A stretch of DNA of 64,000 nucleotides from Tetraselmis striata (lineage: Eukaryota > Chlorophyta > Chlorodendrophyceae > Chlorodendrales > Chlorodendraceae). Position 1 is the stretch's first letter, and each line of letters begins with the position of its first letter. This document shows, one piece after another, positions 21,133-32,603 of this stretch. The stretch is taken from contig VCJN01000760.1 of assembly GCA_006384855.1 (NCBI GenBank), positions 37,956 to 101,955 of the forward strand. The letters run 5' to 3'. A model generated the notes under the pieces. The model did no database searches, was not told the DNA's origin, and saw only the letters and a list, made by a program, of their open reading frames with translations. The translations under genes and the position numbers were made by a program.

Positions 21133-21376
21133 CCTTGTTCGTGTGAACGAGGTTAGGGCGCGCGACAGCTCGCACGGGACAGTTCTGACCTGGCAGCCCT
21201 CTGTTATACAGAGCTTGGCTGTCCCGTAGTATCAGCTGCCCCCCGCCGGATAATTGTCCGTCGGTACATTTATTTATGGGTTTAGTTAGGGCTCTAGCGT
21301 CGGACCCGCGGGCCGCGTGATGCCCTTTAGCCACGCCAATTCATTTATGATTGTAATGTATCTCTCTCTCTCTCTC
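21133..21376 (+). other. 3' UTR and (TC)n tail of the retrotransposon
   Basis: Two stem-loops lie just downstream of the stop. One is at 21133-21151 (CCTTGTTC pairing with GAACGAGG, one G-U). A longer one spans 21175-21226, with outer stem CGGGACAG/CTGTCCCG and inner stem CTCTGT/ACAGAG around a 3-nt loop. The UTR ends in (TC)n at 21361-21377, directly against the right target duplication. Such structures are typical binding sites of LINE reverse transcriptases. Confidence 0.6.
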
Positions 21377-21397
21377 TAGACACAAAAAAGCATCCAT
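21377..21397. repeat. Right copy of target-site duplication
   Basis: This matches 7585-7604 over its length with one A insertion and one substitution, and it starts right after the (TC)n tail. Confidence 0.75.
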
Positions 21398-22220
21398 CTT
21401 CCGGTTTCGCTGCGTTACACGCAGCGATTAACTGTCTCGTAACATGTTGCGAGCAAGGTCACCCCATGTTGTTCAAGACCACATCCGGCTCACCACCCGT
21501 GTGTGATATTCGCATCCGTACGTCCGTGCGTCATCATGTCAGATGGAGAAAAACCCCTCGTGGAGCCGACGCTTGACTCGCTACAAGCAAACATGAAGGC
21601 CCAGTCTACCTTGCGGCGCGAGCTTGCAACAAAAAATTGCAATTGCAATTGAAATTTGTTACAACGTCGAGTATGCTGCATCCACTCGCTAAGACTGAGT
21701 TGCTCTTAGGGCATGCTATCTCTAACCACAGTGGGGAACACGAAGTGTTATCACAGCTCAAGCTACCGGCCATCCTCCACTGTTTCCTAGCCCCTCCTCC
21801 TTCCAGTGGGCTATAGCTAAGATTGCAGCGCCCCTCTGCTGTCCCTACCTAAGTCAGACCTATCCCATCCAGAGCTAAGCAGGCACGCTAAGGCAGCCAG
21901 AGGCGTCCCGCCTACTGCTACTGAGGTGTGATGGGGGAGGGGAGCCAACCGGAATAGCTATATGGTGCTCAGTATTTATGTACCGCTGAGCTGGCTAGCT
22001 TGGGGGGTGGGGGCTACAATGCCCTCCATTTCTCAAATATATATTTTCCTTTTTGGCACAGTATATGTTCTGCGTTTAATGGCATGATGACTTCGTCTCG
22101 TGCCTGTACCGGTACCAAGCCCGCGGGTCGGGCGATACACTGTTTGTAATATACTTGCGGGGAATAGTGCGGTAAATTTGAAAAATGCATTCCGGGCATA
22201 CCGGCTAGAAACGTCCGTAG
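21398..22220. other. Spacer right of the retrotransposon
   Basis: There is no recognisable gene. A short inverted motif, GCGTTACACGCAGCG, occurs near 21412, but I see no larger structure. Confidence 0.45.
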
Positions 22221-23640
22221 TTATTGGGTGGCGGCGCTGATAGTCTCGGGCGTGCTTCCAGCTTGGGTTGGGTGCCTTGCCTGCGGAGCATCCGCATACC
22301 ATCCACATGCGGCTGCAAGGGGGCCGTCCGGCGCGGGGGGCGGCGGGGGCGATGAGCCTCTGCCGCGAGCTGGGCCAGGCGGGACGCCTAGGCTGCATGG
22401 TGTGCTAGATGTGGGGGTATGCTCGAGGGGTTGGAGGCCTCTCTTGTCACGGTGGGGTCTTGGGCTGCGGCCGGTGGAGCCGGCTCGGGGTGCGGGGCTG
22501 GATCGACGCTTGTCGCCGGCTGCTCGACTGCCGGTGGCGAGTCGCTCGTCGCTGTCCATCTCCGTGGCTTGAGGGGCTGCCGCGGCCGGGTCGTGGGCAG
22601 CTTGTAGCTGGATAATTGGTGGTAGCTGGAGCTCCCGGGGGAGCTGGCCGTGGTGCATCGCCGACTGGTCGGCTGTATGCGGCGCCGGATGGTGAGCAAT
22701 CGCGATCTTGTGGGTCTTGGGGGGTTCGGCTCTATCTGCCGCTGCGCGGCGCATCGATGGTGGCGCCGACCTCGGCTGCCTGGTGTTCCTCGGGTCTGTT
22801 GATGTTCTTGTTGGTTGTTGTGGTAGTCTCCTGCGGAGCCTGCTCTTCACGCCGCGGAGGGCGCTGGCCGTCAGTTAGCCTGGGGCGGGCAACCGGTGGA
22901 AGTCGGGTGCCTGCGATTTGTTCCGCACGGATGGCGGATCGGATCTTGGGAGGTTGGGTCGCACGGTTGCGGTTCGCCGGATTGCCGAATAGCAGGGCGA
23001 CTTGCGTGGCACAGTCGGTATCAAGGGGAAGATCGATTGGGGGCTGGCGGGACTGGCGGCTCGAAACGCGGAGGGGGCTGCGGACAGCGGGTGGGAGGCG
23101 GGTGTATGTGAAGTTTTTCGCGGCAATGGTTTCTGGGTTCTTGGGGGGCACGGCTCTGCCGCTGCGCGGCGCGTCGATGGTGGCGCCGACCTCGGCCGCA
23201 TGGTGTTCCTCGGGTATGTTGATGTTCATGTTCGCTGTTGTGGTAGTCTCCTGCGGAGCCTGCTCTTCACGCCGCGGAGGGCGGTTGGCCGTCAGTTAGC
23301 ATGGGGCGGGCGGCCGGTGGAAGTCGGGTGCCTGCGATTTGTTCAGAGTGATGGCGGATCGGATCTTGGGAAGTTGGGTCTTGCCGCCGCGCGGCGCATC
23401 GAGAGCGGCGCCGACCGCGGCATTCTGTTGCTCCTCGGGTCTGTTGATCTGCATGGTGGATGTAGTGATGACCTCCTGTGGGGCATGTTTGGTGGTGGGT
23501 CGGCCGGTCGTCGGGCGGTCCACCGTTTCACAGGAGTACACTATCATCACCAGTAGAGCCGCGCGCGCCGTCTCGCCCGGATTTAGTACATAGGCAGTAC
23601 TCCGCCCGGTGTTAAGGGCCGGCCGGAAAGTGAGAAGTCT
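22221..23640 (-). pseudogene. Decayed unclassified element protein, copy A, with triplicated unit
   Basis: On the minus strand, broken frames encode a Pro/Arg-rich protein with recurrent segments such as RPEEHQAAEVGATIDAPRSG and DTDCATQVALLFGN. The N-terminal part (about 23640-23525, reading PALNTGRSTAYVLNPGETAR then CETVDRPT) matches the start of a second copy on the opposite strand at 34595. A unit of about 225 bp is present three times on this strand (about 22737-22967, 23157-23380 and, partial, 23381-23525). The pairing with the 34.6-kb copy shows a dispersed element; its class is unknown. No catalytic motif is visible. Confidence 0.5.
22737..23525. repeat. Three copies of a ~225-bp coding repeat
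   Basis: Units at about 22737-22967, 23157-23380 and 23381-23525 each begin with a CTGCCGCTGCGCGGCGCATCG-like block and continue with a GTGGTAGTCTCCTGCGGAGC-like block. The first two agree closely over their whole length. The third is shorter and more diverged. Confidence 0.75.
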
Positions 23641-23857
23641 CAGCTTGCAACATCGTTGGCTCAGTTGAAGGCCCTTGGCCGTTTTGTCGGACACGGAGTA
23701 CATGGCTCGAGTTCCAGGCAGCACGTCGCGGGACAGCCGATAGGCAGCGGGGGAACCGCAGAGCGCCCTGGCTTGCTAGAGCTAGATAGCCCAGAGCGGC
23801 CGTGTCGGAGCAAAATCCGTGAGTGATAAGGACGACTATCTTGCGGTGCTAGAGCTA

Positions 23858-24811
23858 CTGTTATATACTCTACATTGCCGTACTATGTACTGCTGGAGCC
23901 AAAGGAGGAGCGAAGAACTGGCGACTGAGGCGTACGAGAACGAGTACAAGCCAAGCGAAGTACAAGTACGCGCACAGCGAGTGCGAGTAGTACAAGCGAA
24001 GGCCGAATAGCCGTCTAGCCAAAGATAGTCCTAATGCAGCAGGAGCTGAGTCTGAGGGCCCATTGGATCGTTATTCCACACGTCTAGGAATAATGAGCGG
24101 AGATTTGGGAAAAGGGATTCTTACAGTACTGGAACTCGGTGACCTGGGTGACTAGCCCGGCTGTGGTTTTGCCGGCCTATTTATAGTCTCTGGTTTCCGT
24201 CATTCCGTGCGCTGCGTATTGATTCCAATTCCCGCCACTTGTGCTGCGTGTATCTACTAGACTAATACTAAAACCGACGTGCGCGGTAGGTCCTATCCCG
24301 CGGCCCGTCGCTATTTTAGTACCACAAGCCTAACTACAGACATGTTCCTAGCACCTTCGTCTGTCCGCAGCACAGCGTTAACTCACTCGCTATTTAGGCA
24401 CACTCGAGAAGTTACTCGCACATGCTATAGCGTTTTAGATGGTTCTAGTAGGTTCTAGTACCTGTTGCTAAGACACTCTTAAGGCAGCGCTCTATCTAAC
24501 GCTAGGTAATACCAGCGCGCACAACAATCGCGCTCCTGCTGGTACGCATGCGTACGTACATGTTACTCGCACCCTAAGGGTACTCGTAATATTGTCTTGC
24601 ACTTCCTGGTCGCCTCGTAGTTGCTCGTACTCTCGCCTCGTCGTCCTCGTACTAGTACGTACTTCGCCTTCGCTTTTACTACTCGCACTCGTTGTGCTCG
24701 TACTTGTACTTCGCTTGGCTTGCACTCGTTCTCCTATGCCTCAGTCGCCAGTTCTTCGCTCCTCCTTTGGCTCCAGCAGTACATAGTACAGCGGTGTAGA
24801 GTATATAACAG
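23858..24811. mobile_element. Inverted-repeat (foldback-like) element
   Basis: A left arm at about 23858-24003 and a right arm at about 24666-24811 are reverse complements over ~146 bp with few differences. Both contain the same block around GGCGACTGAGG and GAACGAGTACAAG. The 662-bp spacer has no recognisable product. This fits a MITE or foldback transposon, or a palindromic duplication. No transposase is present. Confidence 0.65.
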
Positions 24812-24917
24812 CTACTGCAGCGAGCGGAGTCTGGTTACGAGGCCGTTCGACCGGTCAGCCGAGTGCCTGGGCTCTTTCCGCTGACCACCGACATGACGAA
24901 CGAGTACCTCAAGCAGA

Positions 24918-25358
24918 ATGACCGGCGTCTTGGCCCGGGAGGAGTATCTTTGGATGTCGTGTTTCAGAGCCGCATTCTTCGTAGCTCTCGACGAGCTGCT
25001 ACTCTCCGTCCATACTGCCAATCAAGACTTCACCTCCTACCTCGCGCAAACTCGGAACCATGCCGAGACCATCGACAAAGCGTTTCGTTTTCGTCTAGCT
25101 TTCATGCGAAGGCTTAGCGAGGTCAGACGTGTGCACGGTGACCCAGGTGTTTTGGACGTACTACTACGAGCTCAGCATTTTCAGCTTGCTGTTGAGCATC
25201 TGGGCTCAGCGATTTTCGAGGACCCGATGAAGGACCTTCGAGGCGACGGCCGCCCGCAGCGCGAAAGCTACCGCTACTGCTCGGGTGGCGGCTGCGGCTG
25301 CATGTCGCGGGCGTGGACGTGGGCGTGGCGGCGGTCGTGGGCGTGGCCGCGAAGGTGA
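24918..25358 (+). CDS. Uncharacterised reading frame, possibly gag-like
   Basis: The frame encodes a helical, mixed-composition protein segment (LAREEYLWMSCFRAAFF, then DFTSYLAQTRNHAETIDKAF, then a LRAQHFQLAVEHL helix). This is followed, in a different frame at about 25300-25365, by an Arg-Gly repeat (RGRGRGRGGGRGRG) before a stop. Helical segment followed by an RG-rich tail is a layout seen in gag-like proteins of retroelements, but I recognise no family. It directly follows the inverted-repeat element. No RT or protease is found next to it. Confidence 0.3.
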   Translation: MTGVLAREEYLWMSCFRAAFFVALDELLLSVHTANQDFTSYLAQTRNHAETIDKAFRFRLAFMRRLSEVRRVHGDPGVLDVLLRAQHFQLAVEHLGSAIFEDPMKDLRGDGRPQRESYRYCSGGGCGCMSRAWTWAWRRSWAWPRR

Positions 25359-25420
25359 GCACGAGTGACGGTGTGGGGCGCCTTTCGTCGGAGTTGTTGG
25401 CGCTTTGCGAGGCCACCTTT

Positions 25421-27140
25421 CGGTGACCGCCGCACGGCGAACCCTAGCAGCTCAACGGCGAGATGAGCGTCTTGTAACCGGACACCCCCCCCCCCCACCT
25501 TACAGACTTCATTTAGACCTTCCTTGGTGCCGCGCTTCTCACAGCTACAGCCGAGTGCGGCTCAACCATCCGCACACATGCACATGGCGGCTCAACAACC
25601 CGACTCCCATACCATCTCATAATTGCGTCCGTCGGTTGTCACACTACGTGTTACAACTGGTTCGCAACGACCAAGCTTCGCGCGTGTACGTTACGCGCGT
25701 GACATGCGCTACGAGCGCGAAATCCCTAAAAACGAAAATTCATAAGGAATTCCCGGGAAACCCGAAATTTCCAGAATTATTCCATCGGAATTTCCAACAC
25801 CCTCAATAGGGATTCCCGGGAAAGACACTCTTATGAGTCATGAAAAGCTCATTCTAGATGTTTCACAAGCCCGCATGATTACCGTATTGTTTCTCACATG
25901 TATCCGCGGCGATTAAGCGCAACGAATTTAGTACAGACATGTGAAGAACACGGCGTTGTTATTCTGCCCCTATTCGAATCGATTTCAGATCACGGATTTA
26001 TCATGCCAAACCCGGAATCTGTGATTTTTTGTATTCCAATAGATGAAAAATCGCCACACATCACATATGAGCAATCTGTGACGTCACATATTTGACGTCA
26101 TGGGCATTTCGGACCCGTCCGGAATGTTTCCAGGCCCCACCGCGCCCGCCCCATCCATCCGATGGCGCGATGGGCCCCTTTGCGCCAACTCCGTCCGCCT
26201 CGTCGCGCAAAAGCAATCTCCCCGCCGCGCCCGCTCGTCGCGCGCCACCCTAACGCAACACTCCAGCCAACCTTCGCCCGCTACCGCACCCATCCGGCGA
26301 CATGGTGGCGGGTTCCCAGCGGCCTCCCGTCCTATGATATGGCGGACATGCGGCGCCATGTAGTCCCGGGTGGGTCGTTAACTGGTGAGGTAGGCGGAGA
26401 CTACGACCGCGAGGTGGCGAACCGGGCTATGGTACGGCTGCGGCGGGCGCCGCGCCTTTCGCGTTCTAAACCTGAGTTCGGTTGAGTACATGGTGACCCA
26501 CCCACTCGCACACGATGTATAGGTAGGTTTGCTGCGCGGTATTGTTGATCGAGGTGGGGTGGCGGGTGGCGTTGGGGTGGGCAGTCGTGGTGGTGGTGGC
26601 GGCGGTGCCCCTTCCGGCGGGGCGCCGCGGTGGCGACAAATAGCGGTATGTGAACCAAGATTTTCTGCTCGAGTAGAGCCCGTCATATATCGTTTGTCCC
26701 ATATTAGCCATACGGAGTACGGGATACGGAGAATTATCTGTGACACTCGATATATGGATATATGTGATGACCCGTAATCTGGAAGCTATTACAATATCTA
26801 TCGGCACATGTCACTTTTACAAGCAGCTAGTGTTTCGTACTATGACCCGGAATACAAGGAGAGGAGGGCATTGATGGACTCGCTCAAGGCCATGAAACTG
26901 CGCTGTTGGTAAACGCGCAGCGGGCATCAAACACGGCGTCATATTCCACACATTTGGCCTTTGTTAGGGAGGTCTGCAGCAATTACGCAGCATGATGCAA
27001 GTGCAGCTAAGCTGGCCAGCAGCGCCGCCAGCCTGCGGACACAGAGCCACTGATTGGTGGCCTTTAAGTGCACCAGGATTGTAAAAGAAGATAGGGATCA
27101 TTCCGCATGCAGTACCCCAATAGCTGGTTTAAGCCCATTT
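25421..27140. other. Spacer with GC-rich island at 26.1-26.65 kb
   Basis: AT-richer sequence surrounds a GC-rich island (about 26098-26640) that is open in several frames without a recognisable product. Confidence 0.4.
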
Positions 27141-27195
27141 TTTTCGCCCCCGGGAAAGGACTGGCATCAGTGAAACCCTTGCAGCGTCTCTACGA
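27141..27195 (+). repeat. Dispersed repeat, copy 1
   Basis: A block with a T-rich start, CGCCCCCGGGA and the core AGTGAAACCCTTGCAGCGTC is shared with 27770-27825 (+) and 40669-40751 (-, with ~30 bp inserted). Confidence 0.6.
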
Positions 27196-27769
27196 CTGTG
27201 TAATCCTTACTACTTTAATTTAGCCCATATCAGACGAAAAGCCGCTGCTAGACTTTGAGTCGTAGCAGATCCGACTCCCTATATTATCCGACAACGTTCT
27301 TGGCGGGGTCGCGTCCGCGCGTGCGGCACGTGATGGTACTCCTGCGCCTGCGTCGCGTCGCTCGTCGGCATGTGTTGCTATGACCCGGGTCATTGGCTGC
27401 AAGCGTCCTCGCCGCGGCTGATAGCCTACCCCGGGGCGGGGGTCCCTTTGGTCCCTGGCAGCTAAGTGACTTCGTGGTTCCCTTGGCTCCTTCTTGGTTC
27501 TTGGCTCCCTGTCCTCCTGCTCGACCTTGGTTTCAGGCTTATGTCTCTCTTTTGCTGGCAACCTTTCACAGTTGAAGTTAGTTCTGTTTGTAGTGCGCTT
27601 TTGTGAAAGCCCTTATGTAAATACAAGTCCGACTCCCTATATTATTATTTTGCTCATTTAATTAAGCGACGGAGCGCGCGCGATCTACGATTCGCGATCT
27701 ACCCCATATTCGAATATAAGGGGGGTTCTTAGAACTGCGATATCGATACAGCAGTAGTGCTTTTTTTCC

Positions 27770-27825
27770 TTTCGCCCCCGGGACAGGACTTGCACCAGTG
27801 AAACCCTTGCAGCGTCTCTACGACG
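27770..27825 (+). repeat. Dispersed repeat, copy 2
   Basis: This has the same block as at 27141, in direct orientation 630 bp away. The sequence TCCGACTCCCTATATTAT is also repeated between them, at about 27269 and 27629, which suggests a duplicated or tandem element. Confidence 0.6.
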
Positions 27826-29145
27826 GCCGTTCAGGCAGCAATCCAGCAGTTACGGAAAGCCCTGGGTAGGCGACGCTCCGTTAGTCATCAGGCAAACATA
27901 GTGCTAGCGATACGGTAATCGTATGGAGGGACAGTAAAATACAGGTTCATACAGTTGCACCAGGTTGCACCCCATCGCTATGATAGTGATCGCAAGGTAC
28001 ATGCGTAAAGTACGCACTGGTCTACCCGTCCCGCCGCGTGTCACAACGGAGTACTGCCCTAAAATACTGCTCGGCTATCGTATTGTTACCGTATCACCGT
28101 ATGGGGCTATCGATGGCTTGACAACCTGTTTTGAAAGTGCACGAGGTATCGCTCTATCGGTGATAGCAGATGGTGACAGCTAGGGCTATGGGCCGTTAGA
28201 TTAACGGATATGAGTCGTCGTTCGGCTATCATCTATCGTCTATCACATTTCGTAGGAACCCCCCTAACAGTCTCAAATCGCTCGTCATCTCGCTGCGGCC
28301 GCGCCGCTCGCGTGAGCCTCGGCTGCCGGGATTGGCTGGGCCACCAACTCAAAGCCGCCGCGGCCCGCGTCACTACTGCTCATGACTCAATGTCCCACCC
28401 GTCGGTACCCAATATCAGAACCCCCTCCTTGTGCTAGACGGGCCGCCAATTCACCGAGCCCGAACGCCAAGAGGAGCCGTCCGGATTCTGATGATCGCCA
28501 ACAAGCAGGGTTAACACGGCTCCACCCCCGGTCGCCGTCGTGGGGTCTCGTGAAGATCGAGCGACGCGGAATAGAGCGAGCCTGACAAGACGGATGAATA
28601 CATAATAACCGAGACCCCGGACGGAATCGGCGCCTATATATCCATGGCGCCGGACGGGCGGGGCGGCACTGAATAGGCGGCGGAACCCGCCGGGCGCGGG
28701 TGGTGGAGCGGTTTACTGGGCAGCAAGCGCGGCGTGAGGATCGCGGAGTGGCCCGGAAGTAGGGCCATGATACGTCCCGGATGGGCCCGAAAGGCCCTCG
28801 ATGCCAATATAGGATGTCCTAGATTATTTTCCTCGTTTTGTCCTAGTCTAGGACCTTCGGTTGTCGAATCTACGACGTCCTTGGTTGAATCTAACATCTA
28901 GCGGCTTTTCGAATGTGGGGGTTTCCAAGTTCAGCCGCGAAAACGCCTATAGCCGATCTAGCGACTTGTCGCGGATGTGGGCTTGATATAGCCCAGGGAT
29001 ATAAAGGGTGGCATGATTTTTTAAATTATGGATACGTCATCATTAAAAACGAAAATCCGATACAGGTAAAATACAAAAGCAGGTACAACCGTATGTTATT
29101 ATTGTGGGCGGGACTTCCGGTGGGTATGGACGAGAATACATATCC
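27826..29145. other. Spacer without recognisable gene
   Basis: Only short frames occur. Several short CTATCG-type inverted motifs lie at about 28070-28250. Confidence 0.4.
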
Positions 29146-29222
29146 GGGTACAGGTGTGAATTACAAAAAGGGCAGTTCCCCAGAATTAGAAAATCAACAC
29201 AGCAAGCCGGGTACAGGTACCG
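29146..29222 (+). repeat. Dispersed module copy
   Basis: GGTGTGAATTACAAAAAGG and AAAATCAACACAGCAAGCCG match the module at the left edge, 5.6 kb and 40.8 kb. Confidence 0.5.
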
Positions 29223-30269
29223 TACTCATCATCAAATTTTACAAATATCTCCCCCCCCCCCCCCCCCGCGCCCCCCCTCTCAGCGGCCATTCAGTGTAAG
29301 TAAGGCCATCACATTTTATATGGGTGCCTGAGTCGCTCAAACAACGGGGAGGAGGAAGAGTAGAAAGCCCGAATAGAAGTCGGAACCGCTAGCAGTACTT
29401 TGTGCAGTACTAATCCCCAGCATCGTCGCCACGCGTTGTTCCTACTATAGGCGTCAAAAGTAATGAACGGGTGGGTCTTGATCCCTGCGCAGGCTGCACG
29501 CCACATGTCGCCAAACTGATTGCTGCCCTGTGGGCATATATCCTCATCTTCAACCTCTCACGTTTCACTCCTCAGCCGCTTTTTCCGTGTCAAGCGCAGT
29601 ACTTCCCTTAAGTACCCGCGACACCGCCCGCTCCGCCGAGTCGACCGCATGCCAGCCCGCCAACCCGCCAACCGTCGCAAGCACCCCATCGCCACCTAGG
29701 CAGCCAGCCAGCCGGTCCTCAACACTCCAACGGCCTCCCTCGGGACTAGCCGCGGAGCTTCGGGGGTGCTACCGGTCGTCGCGGTTGCGCGTGGCGGCGA
29801 GGAGCCTACTAGGTTTTAAAACCCTAAAACATAGGGGACTAACCGACTAATTGCTTGCGTCGAGCCCCCTCGCCCCCAAACCCCCTCCACCGGCAGGCCA
29901 GGTCGAACAGGACATGCCATGACAGGAATGGACAGGACGGGACGCCACGAGGTCGGGACAACTATCTTGGTTCATCCCGGCTCCATCCGCTCCGTCCGCA
30001 ACATGCAAGATTGCCCCCGCCCGCCCATCTGCCCGCGGTCAAACCGGCAAACCTTAGCGCCCCATCGTAAAAACTAGTCCGTAACCGAGCGGTATCCGCC
30101 CCCGTGCTGTCGGTCTTGTCCGGCCGGTGACTCGCGGATCCGTAACCCTTATCGCGCTAGGGAATGTTTGCCAGGACCCTGACGCATCACCGAGTTTTCC
30201 CGCCTAGTATAACAAAACCGTAGCTCCGGTAGGGTTGCAAGCCGCGCGCCATCGGGTGCAGCCGTCGTA
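29223..30269. other. Spacer with C-rich tract
   Basis: A C-rich run lies at about 29251-29276, followed by Pro-rich open sequence with no recognisable product. Confidence 0.4.
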
Positions 30270-32603
30270 GTGACGGGGGTTCGCCCTTGGACGGTTGGGC
30301 ACCTGGCCGGGGGCCTTCGGGCGTCCCAGCGTCGTATGTGTTGTTGGGGGGACCCGTCGACACCACATGCCCGTTGGAACCGCGTCGATGGGGCGTTTAA
30401 TGGCAGGCCCTCGGCCATTCCGACGATCGATCGTGTGCTGCAACGGGATGAGCTAGTGCGCTTTGATGTGTATTATACCCAAGGGCGAGTTGCGCATGTC
30501 CGCGAGCGTTTACATCGTTTTGCAAGCCGGTGGGGGTTGTACTTGCGGGAACATTGCTCGTGCTCGGATCGCCACACCGCCCGCCATCCCCCTCCTCTCC
30601 ACCCCCCGCCCGCCCTCTTCCCTCCCATGCCCACCCACATGTGCATTGCGACCGTTAATATGGACGGGTTGTCTTCTAAGGTGGAGGATGTTTGCGGGCT
30701 ACTACTTATCGAGCGATCCGTAGATGTTTTGCTCGTTCATGACACTACGGTTAGGGCGACCGACATGCGAGTGCATTTTAATGGGTACTCTGACTATATA
30801 TACTATTCGTTTGCGGTGACCGCGTTGCATTTGAATGTGGGTGTTGCGTGTTAGTCCGGTCGCCGTATCAGGCGCGCGCAGTCGGCGCGCCCCACCCATT
30901 TTAGACATGTCCCCGGGTGGGGGGAGGTTGCAGTGACTCCGCGGCAATTGCATTTATCTCGAACTATTTACCTTACAGCGGCTCACAGGGGGAATCGTTT
31001 CGGGACCGCCTCCGCGAAGAGTTGGCGTGGCTTCGTAGGAGTTATCCGAAGGATATGATTGTGGTGGTGGGGGCGGGGGGGGGGGGGGGGGGTAGAACAT
31101 GGATGAAAGGGAGTTGGCGGCTGTACCAAGGCGTTACTGGTGCATTCCCGGCGGGATGTATCGGCGCGCGAACGATGTACTTGTCGGAGGGGCAGCTGCC
31201 GCGTTCTCGACCACTTCATCGCATGGCCTCCCAGCAACATAGGCCCTCCCCCCCCCCCCCCCCCCTATCTCTCGCCCTCGGCATGGGTGGACTACTCTTG
31301 GGACACTTCCGATCACGTCCCTGTCATGTCTTCTTTCCTTGTGGGCACCATCCGTAAGGATACCGGTCCACCTCCCATGCATGAATGCATGCATGTCTGC
31401 AAGGTTCATTCCCAAACCGGCCCACGGTGACTCTCCCTCTAAATGGCTAATTCGACACCGTTCCATGATTTCGACACCGCTAATTCGTTCGCGGTGCTCG
31501 CCTCTCTAGATGACCGACTGTAGACGGCGGGCCCTCGGGAGGGGGGGGGAGGGGGGGGGGGGGGGGGGGGGGAGGGGTCCCTAAACACCGGCGGCGACCA
31601 ATTTATACATGCAATAATATGGTCGGCGGCGCGCGGGGTAGGGGTTGTTACCAAGCCCGGGAGTCGTGGCCGCCGGTGCAACGGTATATCCTAGGTGCGA
31701 TTAATCGTCGGCGCATGGCCTTTGTGGCAAGCCGGGGGCCCTCGGGATGCCACTCTAGCGTCGGCACACTATGCTGCGGCACGGCATGAGGTTCGGACAC
31801 TAGTACGTAATAACCGCCGCTGCCAGAGGGAGCGGGGCGTGCTAAAAGCGGGGTTTAGGATTTTAAGAAGGGTGGTGGGAGACGGGAGTTCTGGAAGTGG
31901 GCGCGCTCTCTCCGTAAGGGGCAGAGTTCATTTGAGGGCGCGAACGACCAGCCAATACGCGATCCGGTATCGGGGGTATTTCATACCGAGCCGGGCGAAA
32001 TCAATGCTTGCTGGGTGCGCGGCACTATCGGGAGCTGATGCGTGACCCCCACGCCCTAGCACAACGGATTGCGATACATCGTGCGGCGTGGAAACACCGC
32101 CACGGTACATCGCCACCCAATGCACCCGCACTAAACGGGATTAATGGGCATATAGCATGGGAGGAGCGAGTCAAGGCTGTTGGGCGTTTAAGAATAATAA
32201 GGCTCAGGGGCAGGATGTGATTACTGCAGAGGCCTTACAAATTGGCGATATTCGCCCCGAATAGTCATTTTGGCAAGGCATTGCTGGCCTTCATTTACGG
32301 GATATGGACTAAAAACTATATCACCCAGCATTGGTGTAGCTCGGCCATAGTATCGGTGCCCCAAAAAGGCTACTCGACCGTTAGGGACAATTATAGAGGT
32401 ATTTCGATTATGGGTGCCGCTATGAAACTCCTTATGGCCATCATTACCTAACGCTTGCAAGACGTCTGCCAATCTACAGGGATAATCCACCGTCGGCAAG
32501 CGGGTCTTATGCGGAATGAGGAGGGCCCCATGCAAGTCGCCAGCTTGTTCGATATCGCGGCTCATCGCCAAGCGGTAGGTCTACACACGTACGCGGGATT
32601 TAC

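Larger units (their letters stand above)
7605..21376 (+). mobile_element. Large non-LTR retrotransposon (Dualen/RandI-like) with APE, RT, RNase H, RLE and DNA methyltransferase
   Basis: The 13.8-kb unit is bounded by an imperfect 20/21-bp direct repeat and ends in a (TC)n run, and it has no LTRs. Module order is: 5' leader, ORF1, C48-like segment, APE endonuclease, reverse transcriptase, PCIF1-like segment, cytosine-5 methyltransferase, RNase H, CCHC plus restriction-like endonuclease, then a 3' UTR with stem-loops. Two endonucleases of different type in one LINE is the hallmark of Dualen/RandI. Base composition is distinctive: GC-rich and strongly C-biased on the coding strand, compared with AT-richer flanks. 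Coding frames change at about 11520-11585, 12624-12673, 14340-14420 and 18600-18710, and a TGA at 17129-17131 interrupts an otherwise open frame. The copy is therefore structurally complete but probably not fully functional unless recoding occurs. Confidence 0.9.

Noticed and set aside
7605..21376. LTR retrotransposon or giant-virus integration carrying the methyltransferase
   Set aside because: No LTRs, integrase, capsid or polymerase B; APE, RLE and a (TC)n tail with a short target duplication point to a LINE.
21850..21960. Stretch resembling part of a 5S rRNA (CCCATC, AGAGCTAAGCAGG, GATGGGG)
   Set aside because: Only short scattered blocks agree; no full stem pattern of 5S rRNA and no T-run terminator.
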